Shown piece after piece: positions 42,327 through 51,054 of a stretch of 64,000 nucleotides of DNA (position 1 is the first letter of the stretch; each line of letters opens with the position of its first letter). A program made the position numbers and the translations under genes. The notes under the pieces were generated by a model that saw nothing but the letters and a program-made list of their open reading frames with translations, did no database searches and had not been told where the DNA came from. The stretch covers positions 1,450,501 through 1,514,500 of the forward strand of contig NZ_SKBR01000002.1 in NCBI RefSeq assembly GCF_013450295.1, given 5' to 3'. The stretch is from Streptomyces sp. AJS327 (GTDB lineage Bacteria; Actinomycetota; Actinomycetes; Streptomycetales; Streptomycetaceae).

Positions 42327-43787
42327 ATGACCCACGAGGAGATCGAGCCGCGACCAGCCCCGGTGCCGGCGGCCCCCGCGCGGCCCCCGCGCGTGGCCTC
42401 CGCCGTGTCCCCGGACGCCCCGTCAACTCCTCGTGGCCCCAGTGGACTTGACGCCCCCGGCGCGGCTTCCGCCCCCAGTGCGGCTCCCGCCCCCAACGCG
42501 CCTCCCGCGCCGCACGGCGGCCCCGCGTGGGACGCCGCCCGCCCCCGCCCGGCGGGGGCCGCCCGGAGTGACGCGGCCGGGCGCGGGGGAACCCTGGGGG
42601 TCGAGGAGGAGTTCCTGCTCGTCGACGCCGACAGTGGGGAACCGGTCCCGCGCGCGGAGGACGTCCTCGCCGGAGTGAAACGGGACGGGATACCGGCCGC
42701 GGCCGCGGTGCCCGGCGCCGAGGACGGCCAGAACCCGCGCCTCAAACGGGAGTTCCTGGCCTGCCAGGTCGAGTCGGTCAGCGAGGTCTGCTCCGGCCTG
42801 GACGAACTGGCCTCCCAACTACTCGCGTCCCGGCGGCAGTTGTCGATGGCGGCGGAGGCGGCCGGACTGCGGCTGCTCTCGACGGGGCTGCCCGTGGGCG
42901 GCGACTCGCCGTGGCGGATCTCGCGGGGCGGCAAGTACGAGCGGTTCGCCGCCGAGTACCAGGCGGTGGCCTGGGACTTCGCGGCCTCCGGCTGCCACGT
43001 CCACGTGTCGGTGCCCGACCGGGACACCGCCGTCGCGGTCGTCAACCACCTGCGGCCGTGGCTGCCCACGCTGCTCGCCCTCTCCGTCAACTCGCCCTTC
43101 GACCGGGGCGCCGACACCGGGTACGGGAGCTGGCGGCTGGTGGAGCACTCCCGGCTGCCCAGTTCCGGACTGCCCCCGCACTTCGCCTCCGCCGCCGACC
43201 ACGACGCCGCCGTGGACCGCCTCGTGGAGTGCGGCGCCGTGGTCGACCCCACCATGTGCTTCTGGATGGCCCGCCCCTCACCCCGCTTCCCGACCGTGGA
43301 GCTGCGGGTGGCCGACGCCGCGGCGACCGTGGAGGACGCGCTGCTCCAGGCGGGGCTGGCGCGCGGACTGGTCCGCACGGCGCTCGCCGACCTCGCGGCG
43401 GGCCGGGAGGCCGCTCCCACCGAGTACGAGATCGGGGCCTGCGCGGTGTGGAACGCCGCCCGCTACGGGCTGCGCGGCCCCGGCGTCCGGCTGGCGGACG
43501 CCCGCCGGGTCCCCGCCGTGACGCTCGTCGGAGAGCTGCTGGAGCACACCGTCGAGGCGCTGGAGGAGACGGGCGACCTGACCCGGGTCCGGCGGCTGCT
43601 CGACGGCGTCCGCGCCCACGGCACCGGCGCCGACCGGCAGCGCGCGGCGGCACGCTGGCGGCCGGACGGCACCGCCGACCTGAGCCCGCTGCCCGCCTTC
43701 CTGGCGCGGCAGACCCTCCAGGCCCCCGGCGCCGGTCCCCGCGCCACCGGCCCCTCCGGGGCCGCGCCCGGAGCGGAGCCGTCATGA
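42327..43787 (+). CDS. GCS2-family carboxylate-amine ligase (YbdK-like)
   Basis: The 486-residue protein has a Pro/Ala-rich N-terminal extension (about 1-75) followed by a glutamate-cysteine-ligase-2 fold: TLGVEEEFLLVDADSGEPV, SGCHVHVSVPDRDTAVAVVNHLRPWLPTLLALSVNSPF and TVELRVADAAATVEDALLQAGLARGLV. YbdK-type enzymes form weak gamma-glutamylcysteine or ligate other carboxylate-amine pairs using ATP. Actinomycetes rely on mycothiol, so classic glutathione synthesis is not implied. Its stop overlaps the start of the next gene (ATGA), pointing to a joint function with the diiron protein. Confidence 0.87.
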   Translation: MTHEEIEPRPAPVPAAPARPPRVASAVSPDAPSTPRGPSGLDAPGAASAPSAAPAPNAPPAPHGGPAWDAARPRPAGAARSDAAGRGGTLGVEEEFLLVDADSGEPVPRAEDVLAGVKRDGIPAAAAVPGAEDGQNPRLKREFLACQVESVSEVCSGLDELASQLLASRRQLSMAAEAAGLRLLSTGLPVGGDSPWRISRGGKYERFAAEYQAVAWDFAASGCHVHVSVPDRDTAVAVVNHLRPWLPTLLALSVNSPFDRGADTGYGSWRLVEHSRLPSSGLPPHFASAADHDAAVDRLVECGAVVDPTMCFWMARPSPRFPTVELRVADAAATVEDALLQAGLARGLVRTALADLAAGREAAPTEYEIGACAVWNAARYGLRGPGVRLADARRVPAVTLVGELLEHTVEALEETGDLTRVRRLLDGVRAHGTGADRQRAAARWRPDGTADLSPLPAFLARQTLQAPGAGPRATGPSGAAPGAEPS

Positions 43788-44842
43788 CGCGGGCCACCGC
43801 CTCCCCGGACGGGCACCCCGAGGCGCCGCCGCCGCTGCCCGGCGCGCGCGGGCCGCTCTCCCGGGCGGTCGTCGACGTCCTCGGGGGCCGGGCGCCCGAG
43901 GTGACCCTGGCGGAGGCCCGGCACCGCGCCGACCTCGCGGAGCCCCTCGGGGAGGACCTCCAACTGGCCCTGTACCTCTGCTACGAGCTGCACTACCGGG
44001 GCTTCGCCGGGGTGGACGACGACTGGGAGTGGAACGCGGAACTGCTGCGGCTGCGCGGGGACGCCGAACGCGCCTTCCTGCGCGCGCTGCGCGCCGGGAC
44101 CCGCGAGGACGACGACGTTCAGGCCGAGTTCACCGCCCTGCTCACCGAAGAGCCGGGCGGCGGCGGGCTCTCGCGCTGGCTGCGCGAGCGGGGGGAGTGG
44201 TGGCACATGCGGGAGTACCTGGCGCACCGCTCGCTCTACCACCTGAAGGAGGCCGACCCGCACGCCTGGGCCATCCCCCGCCTCGCGGGCCGCCCCAAGG
44301 CGGGCTTCGTGGCCGTCGAGTACGACGAGTTCGGCGCCGGGCACCCCGAGCGGGTGCACGCGCGCCTCTACGCCGACCTGCTCGACGGCGCCGGGCTGGA
44401 GCGTGGCTACCTGCGTTACCTGGAACACGCTCCGTCGGCCACGCTCGCCGTCGTCAACCTGATGTCCCTGTTCGGGCTCCACCGGCGGCTGCTGGGCGCC
44501 CTCGTCGGGCAGTTCGCCGCCGTCGAGATCACCAGCCCGCCCGCCTCGCGCCGGATGGCGCTCGCCCTGCGGCGGCTCGGCGCCCCGGAGGCGTGCGTGC
44601 GCTTCTACACCGAGCACGTGACGGCGGACGCGGTGCACGAGCAGGTGACGCGACACGAGGTGGTCGGCGGACTGCTGGCCCAGCGACCGGAGTTGGCCCG
44701 GGACGTGGTCTTCGGGATCCGGGCGGGCGAACTGCTGGAGGGCAGGTTCGCGGCCGAGCTGCGGGACGCCTGGGAACACGGACGCTCCTCGCTCCGTCAC
44801 CCGCTCCCGGGCACGCCCGCTTCCGCCACCCCCCGCCCCTGA
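43784..44842 (+). CDS. heme-oxygenase-like diiron (iron-containing redox) protein
   Basis: The 352-residue, mostly helical protein belongs to the iron-containing redox enzyme family (heme-oxygenase-like fold; related to UndA/CADD-type diiron oxidases). Candidate iron ligands are visible in EYDEFGAGHPERVHARLY (Glu/His), AVVNLMSLFGLHRRLLGALVGQFAAVEI (His/Glu) and HVTADAVHEQVTRHEVV (Glu/His). It overlaps the upstream ligase by ATGA. The convergent CDGSH protein and NPPY methyltransferase lie 360 bp downstream. The reaction is unknown; O2-dependent modification of an amino-acid-like product of the ligase is one possibility. Confidence 0.8.
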   Translation: MTRATASPDGHPEAPPPLPGARGPLSRAVVDVLGGRAPEVTLAEARHRADLAEPLGEDLQLALYLCYELHYRGFAGVDDDWEWNAELLRLRGDAERAFLRALRAGTREDDDVQAEFTALLTEEPGGGGLSRWLRERGEWWHMREYLAHRSLYHLKEADPHAWAIPRLAGRPKAGFVAVEYDEFGAGHPERVHARLYADLLDGAGLERGYLRYLEHAPSATLAVVNLMSLFGLHRRLLGALVGQFAAVEITSPPASRRMALALRRLGAPEACVRFYTEHVTADAVHEQVTRHEVVGGLLAQRPELARDVVFGIRAGELLEGRFAAELRDAWEHGRSSLRHPLPGTPASATPRP

Positions 44843-45202
44843 CCACAGAGGACCCGACCCACCCGGAGCCCGGAGTCCCGAGCCCCCCCGGAGTCCCGAG
44901 CCCCCCCGGAGTCCCGAGCCCCCCGGAGTCCCGAGCCCCCCGGAGTCCCGAGCCCCCCGGAGTCCCGAGCCCCCCCCGGACTCCCGAGCCCCCCGGAGTC
45001 CCGAGTCCCGGCGGCCCCCGGAGCGTCCCGGCCACCGGCCCCGGCGGAGTCCCGGCGACGGGCCGGAGCGGGCGCGTGCGGATGCACCGCGCGCCCAACC
45101 CCCCTCCGTCCCGGGGCTGTTGACCGTCCCGCCGGGCACACGCCGGTACGGTGCGTCCCGCCGTGCACACGCCGACGGAGCGCACCGTACCCGGACGGAG
45201 GG
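44843..45202. other. 360-bp convergent intergenic region with a tandem repeat
   Basis: Between the diiron gene (+) and the CDGSH gene (-). It contains the 17-19 bp tandem repeat listed separately (44872-45011). The rest is GC-rich without a supported gene. Confidence 0.6.
44872..45011. repeat. tandem 17-19 bp repeat with variable C-tract
   Basis: Eight units of GGAGTCCCGAG followed by C6 to C8 start at 44872, 44890, 44908, 44925, 44942, 44959, 44978 and 44995. Unit length varies only in the C-run; one unit reads GGACTCCC. It sits in the convergent intergenic region. It is not a CRISPR: there are no unique spacers. Confidence 0.92.
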
Positions 45203-45505
45203 TCAGGGGATGTCCCGCTCCTCGGCGGCGGGGGCCTCGGGTGGGGGGCCGGAGCACGGGGGAGCGGAGCCGGGCCCGGGCGCGCGGTGGCCGCCTGACG
45301 GGAGGTTCCGGTGGCTCGTGTCGCACCAGGGCGGGTCGGCGCTCATCCCGCAGCGGCACACCGCCACCATGAAGCGCCCGGAGCGCCGGATGCCGCCGTC
45401 CGGCAGGGTGACCTCTACCGGACCCTCCACCAGGATCGGCCCACCCGGCTCCATCAGCACGCGCCGGACGGCCCTCGCGGGCTCCGTCGCGTCAGCGTCG
45501 TCCAT
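45203..45505 (-). CDS. CDGSH-type iron-sulfur domain protein
   Basis: The 100-residue protein contains a CDGSH-like [2Fe-2S] motif CRCGMSADPPWCDTSHR (three Cys and one His ligands, with Thr in place of Gly after CD). The N-terminus is acidic and the C-terminus is Pro/Gly-rich. Such proteins are mobile, redox-active cluster carriers. ATG 45505 has GGAAGGAG 6 nt upstream and overlaps the end of the methyltransferase gene by 14 nt, so the two are co-transcribed. Confidence 0.85.
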   Translation of the reverse strand: MDDADATEPARAVRRVLMEPGGPILVEGPVEVTLPDGGIRRSGRFMVAVCRCGMSADPPWCDTSHRNLPSGGHRAPGPGSAPPCSGPPPEAPAAEERDIP

Positions 45506-46223
45506 CGCACGCTCCTTCCCGTGGCTCCCCGGTCGGGGGCAGCTGGGCGCGGACGACCACCAGTTCCTCCTCGCGCTGCCCACGCCTGATCAGCCCGCGC
45601 CGCTCCAGCCAGGCCGCCTGCGCGTGCAGCACCGGACCGAACCGCTGGACGCGGCGGGCCGCCACCGTGGCCCGCAGCCCTCCCGCGCGCAGCAGCCGCA
45701 GGGTGCGGCGCGAGTCGCAGATCTCCGAGTGCACCAGGAGCAGCACCCCGCCAGGGGCGAGCAGCCGTGTCGCCGTGGCGCACAGCGCGTCGAGGTGGTC
45801 CCGCCCGTCCGGGCCCGCCCGCCAGGTGTGCTCGCCGACGCGGTCACGGTGCCGGGCCGGTACCGAGGTGACCGGGAGCGTGCCCGGGGGCGGGCAGGGC
45901 ACGTAGGGCGGGTTGGCCGTGACCAGGTCGAAGCGGTGGGCCGGGCGGCCCAGGAGGTTCCGTACGTCGTGCTGCCGGGCGACCACCGGCAGCCGGAGCG
46001 CCCGCGCGTTCCGGCGGGTGGTGAGCACGGCGTCGGCGGAGGAGTCCACCGCGTGGACGCGGCGGGCGCCGAGCCGCGCCGTGGCCAGCGCCACCACGCC
46101 GGTGCCGGTGAACAGGTCCAGCGCCCTCGCCCCCGGCGGAACGCCCAGCTCCCGCAGGGTGTCCAGCAGGAGCTGGGAGTCGCCCTGCGGCGCGTAGACC
46201 CCGGGGAGCCTCAGCAGTCGCAC
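45492..46223 (-). CDS. HemK2/MTQ2-family methyltransferase (NPPY)
   Basis: The 243-residue class I methyltransferase has motif I ALDLFTGTGVVALATARLGA, an acidic binding position (HAVDSSADAV) and the NPPYVPCPPPG catalytic motif of enzymes that methylate amide or amine nitrogens (glutamine, adenine). The C-terminal part (EERGLIRRGQREEELVVVRAQ) is typical of the family. It starts at GTG 46223. In this neighbourhood, with a CDGSH protein, diiron protein and carboxylate-amine ligase, its target may be a small molecule or protein rather than release factor. Confidence 0.84.
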   Translation of the reverse strand: MRLLRLPGVYAPQGDSQLLLDTLRELGVPPGARALDLFTGTGVVALATARLGARRVHAVDSSADAVLTTRRNARALRLPVVARQHDVRNLLGRPAHRFDLVTANPPYVPCPPPGTLPVTSVPARHRDRVGEHTWRAGPDGRDHLDALCATATRLLAPGGVLLLVHSEICDSRRTLRLLRAGGLRATVAARRVQRFGPVLHAQAAWLERRGLIRRGQREEELVVVRAQLPPTGEPREGACDGRR

Positions 46224-46313
46224 CGTCCCCGGGTAGCCCCCGGGCCCCGGGCGAAACCCGCCCCGCCCGTCCGGACCCCGGCCGCCCCCGGGGGTCGGCC
46301 CGGTACCGCAGGG

Positions 46314-47201
46314 TCAGCGGAGGGGGTTGCCGCCGGTGGCGTTCAGCACGCAGCCGGTGACGTAACCGGCCTCGTCGGAGGCGAGGAAGACGTAGGCGGG
46401 GGCGAGTTCCGCGGGCTGGGCGGGGCGGCCGAGCGGGCTGCCGGAGCCGAAGCCGGTGACGTCGGGCAGGGTGGAGGGGATCAGCGGGGTCCACACCGGC
46501 CCCGGCGCCACCGCGTTGACGCGCACGCCCCGGTTCGCCAGCTCGGCGGCGAGGCCCTGTGTGAAGGTGACGATGGCGCCCTTCGTCATCGCGTAGTCCA
46601 GCAGCTGTGGTGACGGGCTGTACGCCTGCACGGAGGTCGTGTTGATCACGCAGCCGCCCTCCGGCAGCAGTGGAAGCGCCTTCTTGCACAGCCAGAACAT
46701 GGCGTACAGATTGGTCCGCACCACCCGGTCGAACTGCTCGGTGGTGATGGCCCGGATACCGTCCGGCTGGGCCATCTGGAAGGCGGCGTTGTTCACCAGC
46801 ACGTCGACTCCGCCCAGCTCCTCCGCCGCGAGGTCCACCAGCCGCTGGCACTCGGTCTCCTCCCGCAGGTCACAGGGGGCGTTCACGCCGTGCCGCCCCG
46901 CCTCCCGGACCAGACGCGCGGACTCGCGGCCCTCCTCCTGCTCCTCGGGCAGGTTGGTGAGCAGCACGTCGGCGCCCTCCCGGGCGAAGGCCAGCGCCAC
47001 CGCGCGGCCGATCCCGGAGTCGCCGCCGGTGATCAGGGCCCGCTTCCCGGCCAGCCGCCCGCCGCCACGGTAGGAGTCCTCACCGTGGTCCGGGCGGGGC
47101 GTCATCTCCCCGGTGCTGCCGGGCGGCCGCTGGTGCTGCGGAGGGAAGGGCGGCCTGGGGCGCCGGCCGGTGGGGTCCGGGGGCTGGTTCCGTGCGGTCA
47201 T
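46314..47201 (-). CDS. SDR-family oxidoreductase (YghA/stress-type)
   Basis: The 295-residue short-chain dehydrogenase has a Pro-rich N-terminal extension (1-45), the cofactor motif TGGDSGIG, VNNAA, and the catalytic Ser plus YxxxK (Tyr in LDYAMTKGA). This is the subgroup of general-stress SDRs such as YghA and GspF39. Substrate unknown. It is directly downstream of the catalase region on the same strand, consistent with a stress role. Confidence 0.88.
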   Translation of the reverse strand: MTARNQPPDPTGRRPRPPFPPQHQRPPGSTGEMTPRPDHGEDSYRGGGRLAGKRALITGGDSGIGRAVALAFAREGADVLLTNLPEEQEEGRESARLVREAGRHGVNAPCDLREETECQRLVDLAAEELGGVDVLVNNAAFQMAQPDGIRAITTEQFDRVVRTNLYAMFWLCKKALPLLPEGGCVINTTSVQAYSPSPQLLDYAMTKGAIVTFTQGLAAELANRGVRVNAVAPGPVWTPLIPSTLPDVTGFGSGSPLGRPAQPAELAPAYVFLASDEAGYVTGCVLNATGGNPLR

Positions 47202-47298
47202 GGTGTCCTCCCATGCGAGGGGATGGTGGGGCCGGTCGGTGGTGCGGCCCCCGGGCGCCGGGCACGGGCCCGTACGGGGCCGTCGGCCGGTGGGGGCC

Positions 47299-49551
47299 TC
47301 ACCGGACGGCGGGCCCGCCGTCCCCGGCCGGGAAGCGCTCCCACACCCGGTGGGTGCCGAGCAACTCGGCGAGGCCCCTGACCAGCGTCGCCGGATCGCT
47401 CTCCACCAGCACCCCCGGCGCGTCCACCGTGGCGCCGCCCGCCGTCACGACGGCCTCCCCGCCGCCCTCACAGCCGATCGGCTTGGCGTGCCGGAACGCC
47501 TCCGCGACGAGCCGCACCACCCGGGGGTCGGTGTGGCCGCCGCCGGATTCCAGCGGCGCGGCCCGGGCGTCCCGCGTCCCGTGGGCGTCCTCCGCGGGTT
47601 CGGGCACCCCGGCCACCACCAGCGCGTCGAACGTGACGGAGCGGGCGGTGGCGAAGGTGCGGCCGACCGGCAGATCGCCGAGGTGCCCGGCGGTCGGCCC
47701 GACGAGCGTCGCGACCATGCCGTGCCCGGCCACCGACTCCCGCAGCGCCCGCACGGTCGCCAGGTCCGTGTGGACGTCCGCGATGACGCCGACCACCCGG
47801 CCGGTCACCGGCCAGACCCGGCCCAGCTGCGAGAGGGCGGGGCTGGGCGCGACCTCCCCGGCGGGGGCGGACGGCGCGGGCGCCGGCAGGCCCAGCCCCT
47901 CCGCGACCCGCGCGCAGAGGTCCGCGTCGATGTTGGCCAGCACGCGCAGCGCCCGCTGGCGGACGGCCTCCTCACGGCAGCTGCTCAGCTCGAACGTGTA
48001 GGCGGCGATGGTGTGTTCGCGCTCCACCGGGGTCAGGCTCAGCCAGAGGCGGCGCGGCTGGCTGAAGTGGTCGGCGAAGGAGGCGGGCGCCCGGCGGACC
48101 CTCGTGGCGGCGGGCGTGGGCACCGGCACCTCGACGTACCCGCCCTCCCGGGTGCCCGCGGTGAACGGGCAGCCGCCGTCCAGGGAGTTGGGGCGGTAGG
48201 GGGCGACACCCCGGTGCACGGCGCTCTGGTGCGCGCCGTCCCGCAGGGTGTCGTTGACGTTCGCGTGCGGCCGGTTCACCGGCAGCTGCGCGAAGTTGGG
48301 CCCACCCAGCCTGCTGATCTGGGTGTCCAGATAGGAGAAGAGCCGCCCGGCGAGCAGCGGGTCGTCGGTGAGGTCGATCCCTGGAACGAGGTGCCCGGGG
48401 TGGAAGGCGACCTGCTCGGTCTCGGCGAAGTAGTTGAGCGGGTTGGCGGTGAGCGTCATCCGGCCGACCGGCTGGACCGGGGCCAGCTCCTCCGGTACGA
48501 GCTTCGTCGGGTCGAGCAGGTCGATCCCCTCGAAGGTCTGCTCGGGGGTGTCCGGGAAGGTCTGGAGGCCCAGCTCCCACTCCGGGAACGCGCCGCTCTC
48601 GATCGCGTCCGCCAGGTCCCTCCGGTGGAAGTCCGGATCCACGCCGCCGAGCAGCTGCGCCTCCTCCCACAGCAGCGAGTGCGCGCCGAGCGTCGGCTTC
48701 CAGTGGAACTTCGCCAGCGTCGTCGTCCCGTCGGCGCTGACCAGCCGGAAGGTGTGGACCCCGAACCCCTCCATCATCCGGAACGAGCGGGGGACGCCCC
48801 GGTCGGACATGGTCCACAGCGTGTGGTGGGTCGCCTCGGTGTGCAGGGTGACGAAGTCCCAGAAGGTGTCGTGCGCGCTCTGCGCCTGCGGGATCTCCCG
48901 GTCCGGGTGCGGTTTTGCCGCGTGGACGACGTCCGGGAACTTGACGGCGTCCTGTACGAAGAACACCGGGACGTTGTTGCCGACCAGGTCGAACGTGCCC
49001 TGCGCGGTGTGGAACTTCGTCGCGAAGCCGCGGGTGTCGCGCACCGTGTCCGCCGAGCCGCGCGACCCCAGCACGGTGGAGAAGCGCACGAGGACCGGGG
49101 TCTCCACGTCGGCGGCGAGGAACGCGGCCCGGGTGACCGTGGCGGCCGTGCCGTACCCGCGGAACACGCCGTGCGCCGCCGCGCCACGCGCGTGCACCAC
49201 GCGCTCCGGGATCCGCTCGTGGTCGAAGTGGGTGAGCTTCTCCCGCAGGTGGTGGTCCTGGAGCAGTACCGGGCCCCGTTCCCCGGCGCGGAGCGAGTGG
49301 TCGGTGTCCGACAGCCGCAGCCCCTGCGCGGTCGTCAGATACCGGCCGCTCTGGGCGCGGGTGGCCGGATCGGCGCCGGTCGCCCGCCCGGTGGGGGAGT
49401 AGCCGCCCGGGCCCGACTGGCCGGGCTTCGGAGGCAGCGGATCGCGGGGCCGGGTGGGCTCCTCCACCGGCGGGGCCTCCGGGCCCGGGTGGCCCGGAGG
49501 CCGGGAACCCGATACTCCGCCGTGCGGCGCCTCCTGCTCGCTCGACTCCAC
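47299..49551 (-). CDS. katE: large-subunit catalase (KatE/HPII-type, clade 2)
   Basis: The 750-residue protein equals E. coli HPII in length. It has the distal-side His (ERVVHARGAAAHGVF) and Asn (GNNVPVFF), the proximal heme Tyr (GRLFSYLDTQ), and a C-terminal class I glutamine-amidotransferase-like domain of about 150 residues, characteristic of clade 2 catalases. It disproportionates H2O2, including that made by sarcosine and other oxidases. GTG 49551 is chosen for GGAGGAG just upstream; an ATG farther upstream lacks such a site and would begin in low-similarity sequence. Confidence 0.92.
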   Translation of the reverse strand: MESSEQEAPHGGVSGSRPPGHPGPEAPPVEEPTRPRDPLPPKPGQSGPGGYSPTGRATGADPATRAQSGRYLTTAQGLRLSDTDHSLRAGERGPVLLQDHHLREKLTHFDHERIPERVVHARGAAAHGVFRGYGTAATVTRAAFLAADVETPVLVRFSTVLGSRGSADTVRDTRGFATKFHTAQGTFDLVGNNVPVFFVQDAVKFPDVVHAAKPHPDREIPQAQSAHDTFWDFVTLHTEATHHTLWTMSDRGVPRSFRMMEGFGVHTFRLVSADGTTTLAKFHWKPTLGAHSLLWEEAQLLGGVDPDFHRRDLADAIESGAFPEWELGLQTFPDTPEQTFEGIDLLDPTKLVPEELAPVQPVGRMTLTANPLNYFAETEQVAFHPGHLVPGIDLTDDPLLAGRLFSYLDTQISRLGGPNFAQLPVNRPHANVNDTLRDGAHQSAVHRGVAPYRPNSLDGGCPFTAGTREGGYVEVPVPTPAATRVRRAPASFADHFSQPRRLWLSLTPVEREHTIAAYTFELSSCREEAVRQRALRVLANIDADLCARVAEGLGLPAPAPSAPAGEVAPSPALSQLGRVWPVTGRVVGVIADVHTDLATVRALRESVAGHGMVATLVGPTAGHLGDLPVGRTFATARSVTFDALVVAGVPEPAEDAHGTRDARAAPLESGGGHTDPRVVRLVAEAFRHAKPIGCEGGGEAVVTAGGATVDAPGVLVESDPATLVRGLAELLGTHRVWERFPAGDGGPAVR

Positions 49552-49850
49552 GGCTCCTCCGTTCGCGCGCCGGTGGACTGCTCGTCCGTCCCGCCGGGGT
49601 AACCGGTACCCGGTCGTCGAAACCGCTGCCCGACCGGTCCGCCCCCGGCGGTGCCCTCCCGTCCCCGGAGTTGTTCCTGGCTGGCTGGCCGCGCGCACGG
49701 CGGCGTGCCCGGCCCACCCGCCTGCCCAGCACCCCGGCCACCGCTCGGGTGAGCCACCGGCCCCGGCCCGCCGCCGCACGCGCCCCGCCCACCCTTGAGG
49801 CCCCCGTTCCGCCGGTGGTCCGGCGCCCGCCCGTTGCGCCGGTGCCGCCG

Positions 49851-50825
49851 TCAGCCGCCGGGACGGTTGGCTGCCGGACGCTCACGGAACTGGTCGGCGG
49901 CGCGCTCGTTCCGCGCGCTGAGCGCCGCCAGCCAGCGGGGCCGCGGGTCGGACGCGCTCGCGGTGGCGCCGGTGATCCGGCCGCCGCCCGTGCCCCGGCC
50001 GCGCGGGAGCGCCCTGGCCAGCAGCGAGTTGGCCCGGGTCAGCAGGCCCGGCGCGAGGCCGTGGGCCGTGGCGGCCAGCCGCGCCGCCGGGGTGAGCACC
50101 AGCCGCGGGCGCCGCCTGGCCACGCCGGTGACGACGCGCTCGGCGGCGCGCTCCGCGTCCATCGACAGCAGCGGCGCGCCCGCCAGCGTGGCGAACCAGG
50201 CGTACTCCCGCTCCGCCCGCCCGCTGAACTCGGCACGCAGGTGCGAACCGGTGCGCGTCAGCCCCGGATGGACGGCGGTCACGCTGACGCCGTGCGCGGC
50301 CTGCTCGGCGCGCAGGCCCTCGGCCAGCGTCCCCACCGCCGACTTGGCGCAGGAGTACGCCAGCAGGTGCGGCACCCCGAACAGGCCGCCCACCGATCCG
50401 ACCAGCGCGAGGCGCCCGCCGCTCGGACTCGTACGGAGCAGCGGAAGCGTCTCCAGCGCGGTGTGCAGGGTGCCGTGGAACATCGTGTCCATGGCGTCCC
50501 GGAAGCCCTCGGCCCCGGTCTCCTCCGCGGGCCCGACCTGGATGATCCCGGCGTTCGCCAGCACCAGGTCCAGCCCGGCCTGGTCGTCCGCGGTACGGGC
50601 GACCACCTCCCGCACCCGCTCCCGGTCGCGCACGTCGCAGACCCGGCCGGTGACGGGGCGGCCCGTCCGGGCGCGGAGCGCCGCCGCGGCCGCCTCCACC
50701 TCACCGGCGTCGCGGGCCACGAGGGTGACGGCGCAGCCGCGCAGCGCGCACTCGCGCGCCAGCAGCCAGCCCAGCCCTCGCGAGCCGCCGGTGACCAGGG
50801 CCGACAGTCCGTACAACGACTCCAT
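49851..50825 (-). CDS. SDR-family oxidoreductase
   Basis: The 324-residue protein has TGGSRGLGWLLA for cofactor binding, NAG (VLANAGI), catalytic Ser (VGSVGGLFG) and YSCAK (AYSCAKSAVG), followed by an extended C-terminus of about 80 residues often found in actinobacterial SDRs of unknown function. No substrate can be proposed. It lies downstream of the siderophore permease genes on the same strand but is separated by 229 bp. Confidence 0.87.
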   Translation of the reverse strand: MESLYGLSALVTGGSRGLGWLLARECALRGCAVTLVARDAGEVEAAAAALRARTGRPVTGRVCDVRDRERVREVVARTADDQAGLDLVLANAGIIQVGPAEETGAEGFRDAMDTMFHGTLHTALETLPLLRTSPSGGRLALVGSVGGLFGVPHLLAYSCAKSAVGTLAEGLRAEQAAHGVSVTAVHPGLTRTGSHLRAEFSGRAEREYAWFATLAGAPLLSMDAERAAERVVTGVARRRPRLVLTPAARLAATAHGLAPGLLTRANSLLARALPRGRGTGGGRITGATASASDPRPRWLAALSARNERAADQFRERPAANRPGG

Positions 50826-51054
50826 GGCGGGCTCCGCTCCTCGGTGCTGCTCGGCGTCCCCCGGCGCGGCGCCCGGGCGGGCCCCGCCCCTCGCCGGTTC
50901 CCCCGGCCCCCCGTCTCACACCCGCCCCCGCCGAGCATGGCCTGACCGGCAGCGTTCGTCCCGCCCGGAGTGCGGCGGACGGCGGACACCCGGCGGCGGC
51001 GCCACCCGCTCGGCCACCTCGCTCGGCCACCCCGGCCCGGCGCCACCTCGCGCG

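Noticed and set aside
41420..43420. Minus-strand frame of 666 codons over the CBS and ligase genes
   Set aside because: Antisense to two genes with clear family signatures; no motif and no ribosome site.
42327..43787. Glutathione biosynthesis enzyme GshA
   Set aside because: The fold is GCS2/YbdK but the organism appears to use mycothiol, and the coupled partner is a diiron protein, not glutathione synthetase.
44872..45011. CRISPR array
   Set aside because: Units are 17-19 bp with no unique spacers; it is a simple tandem repeat.
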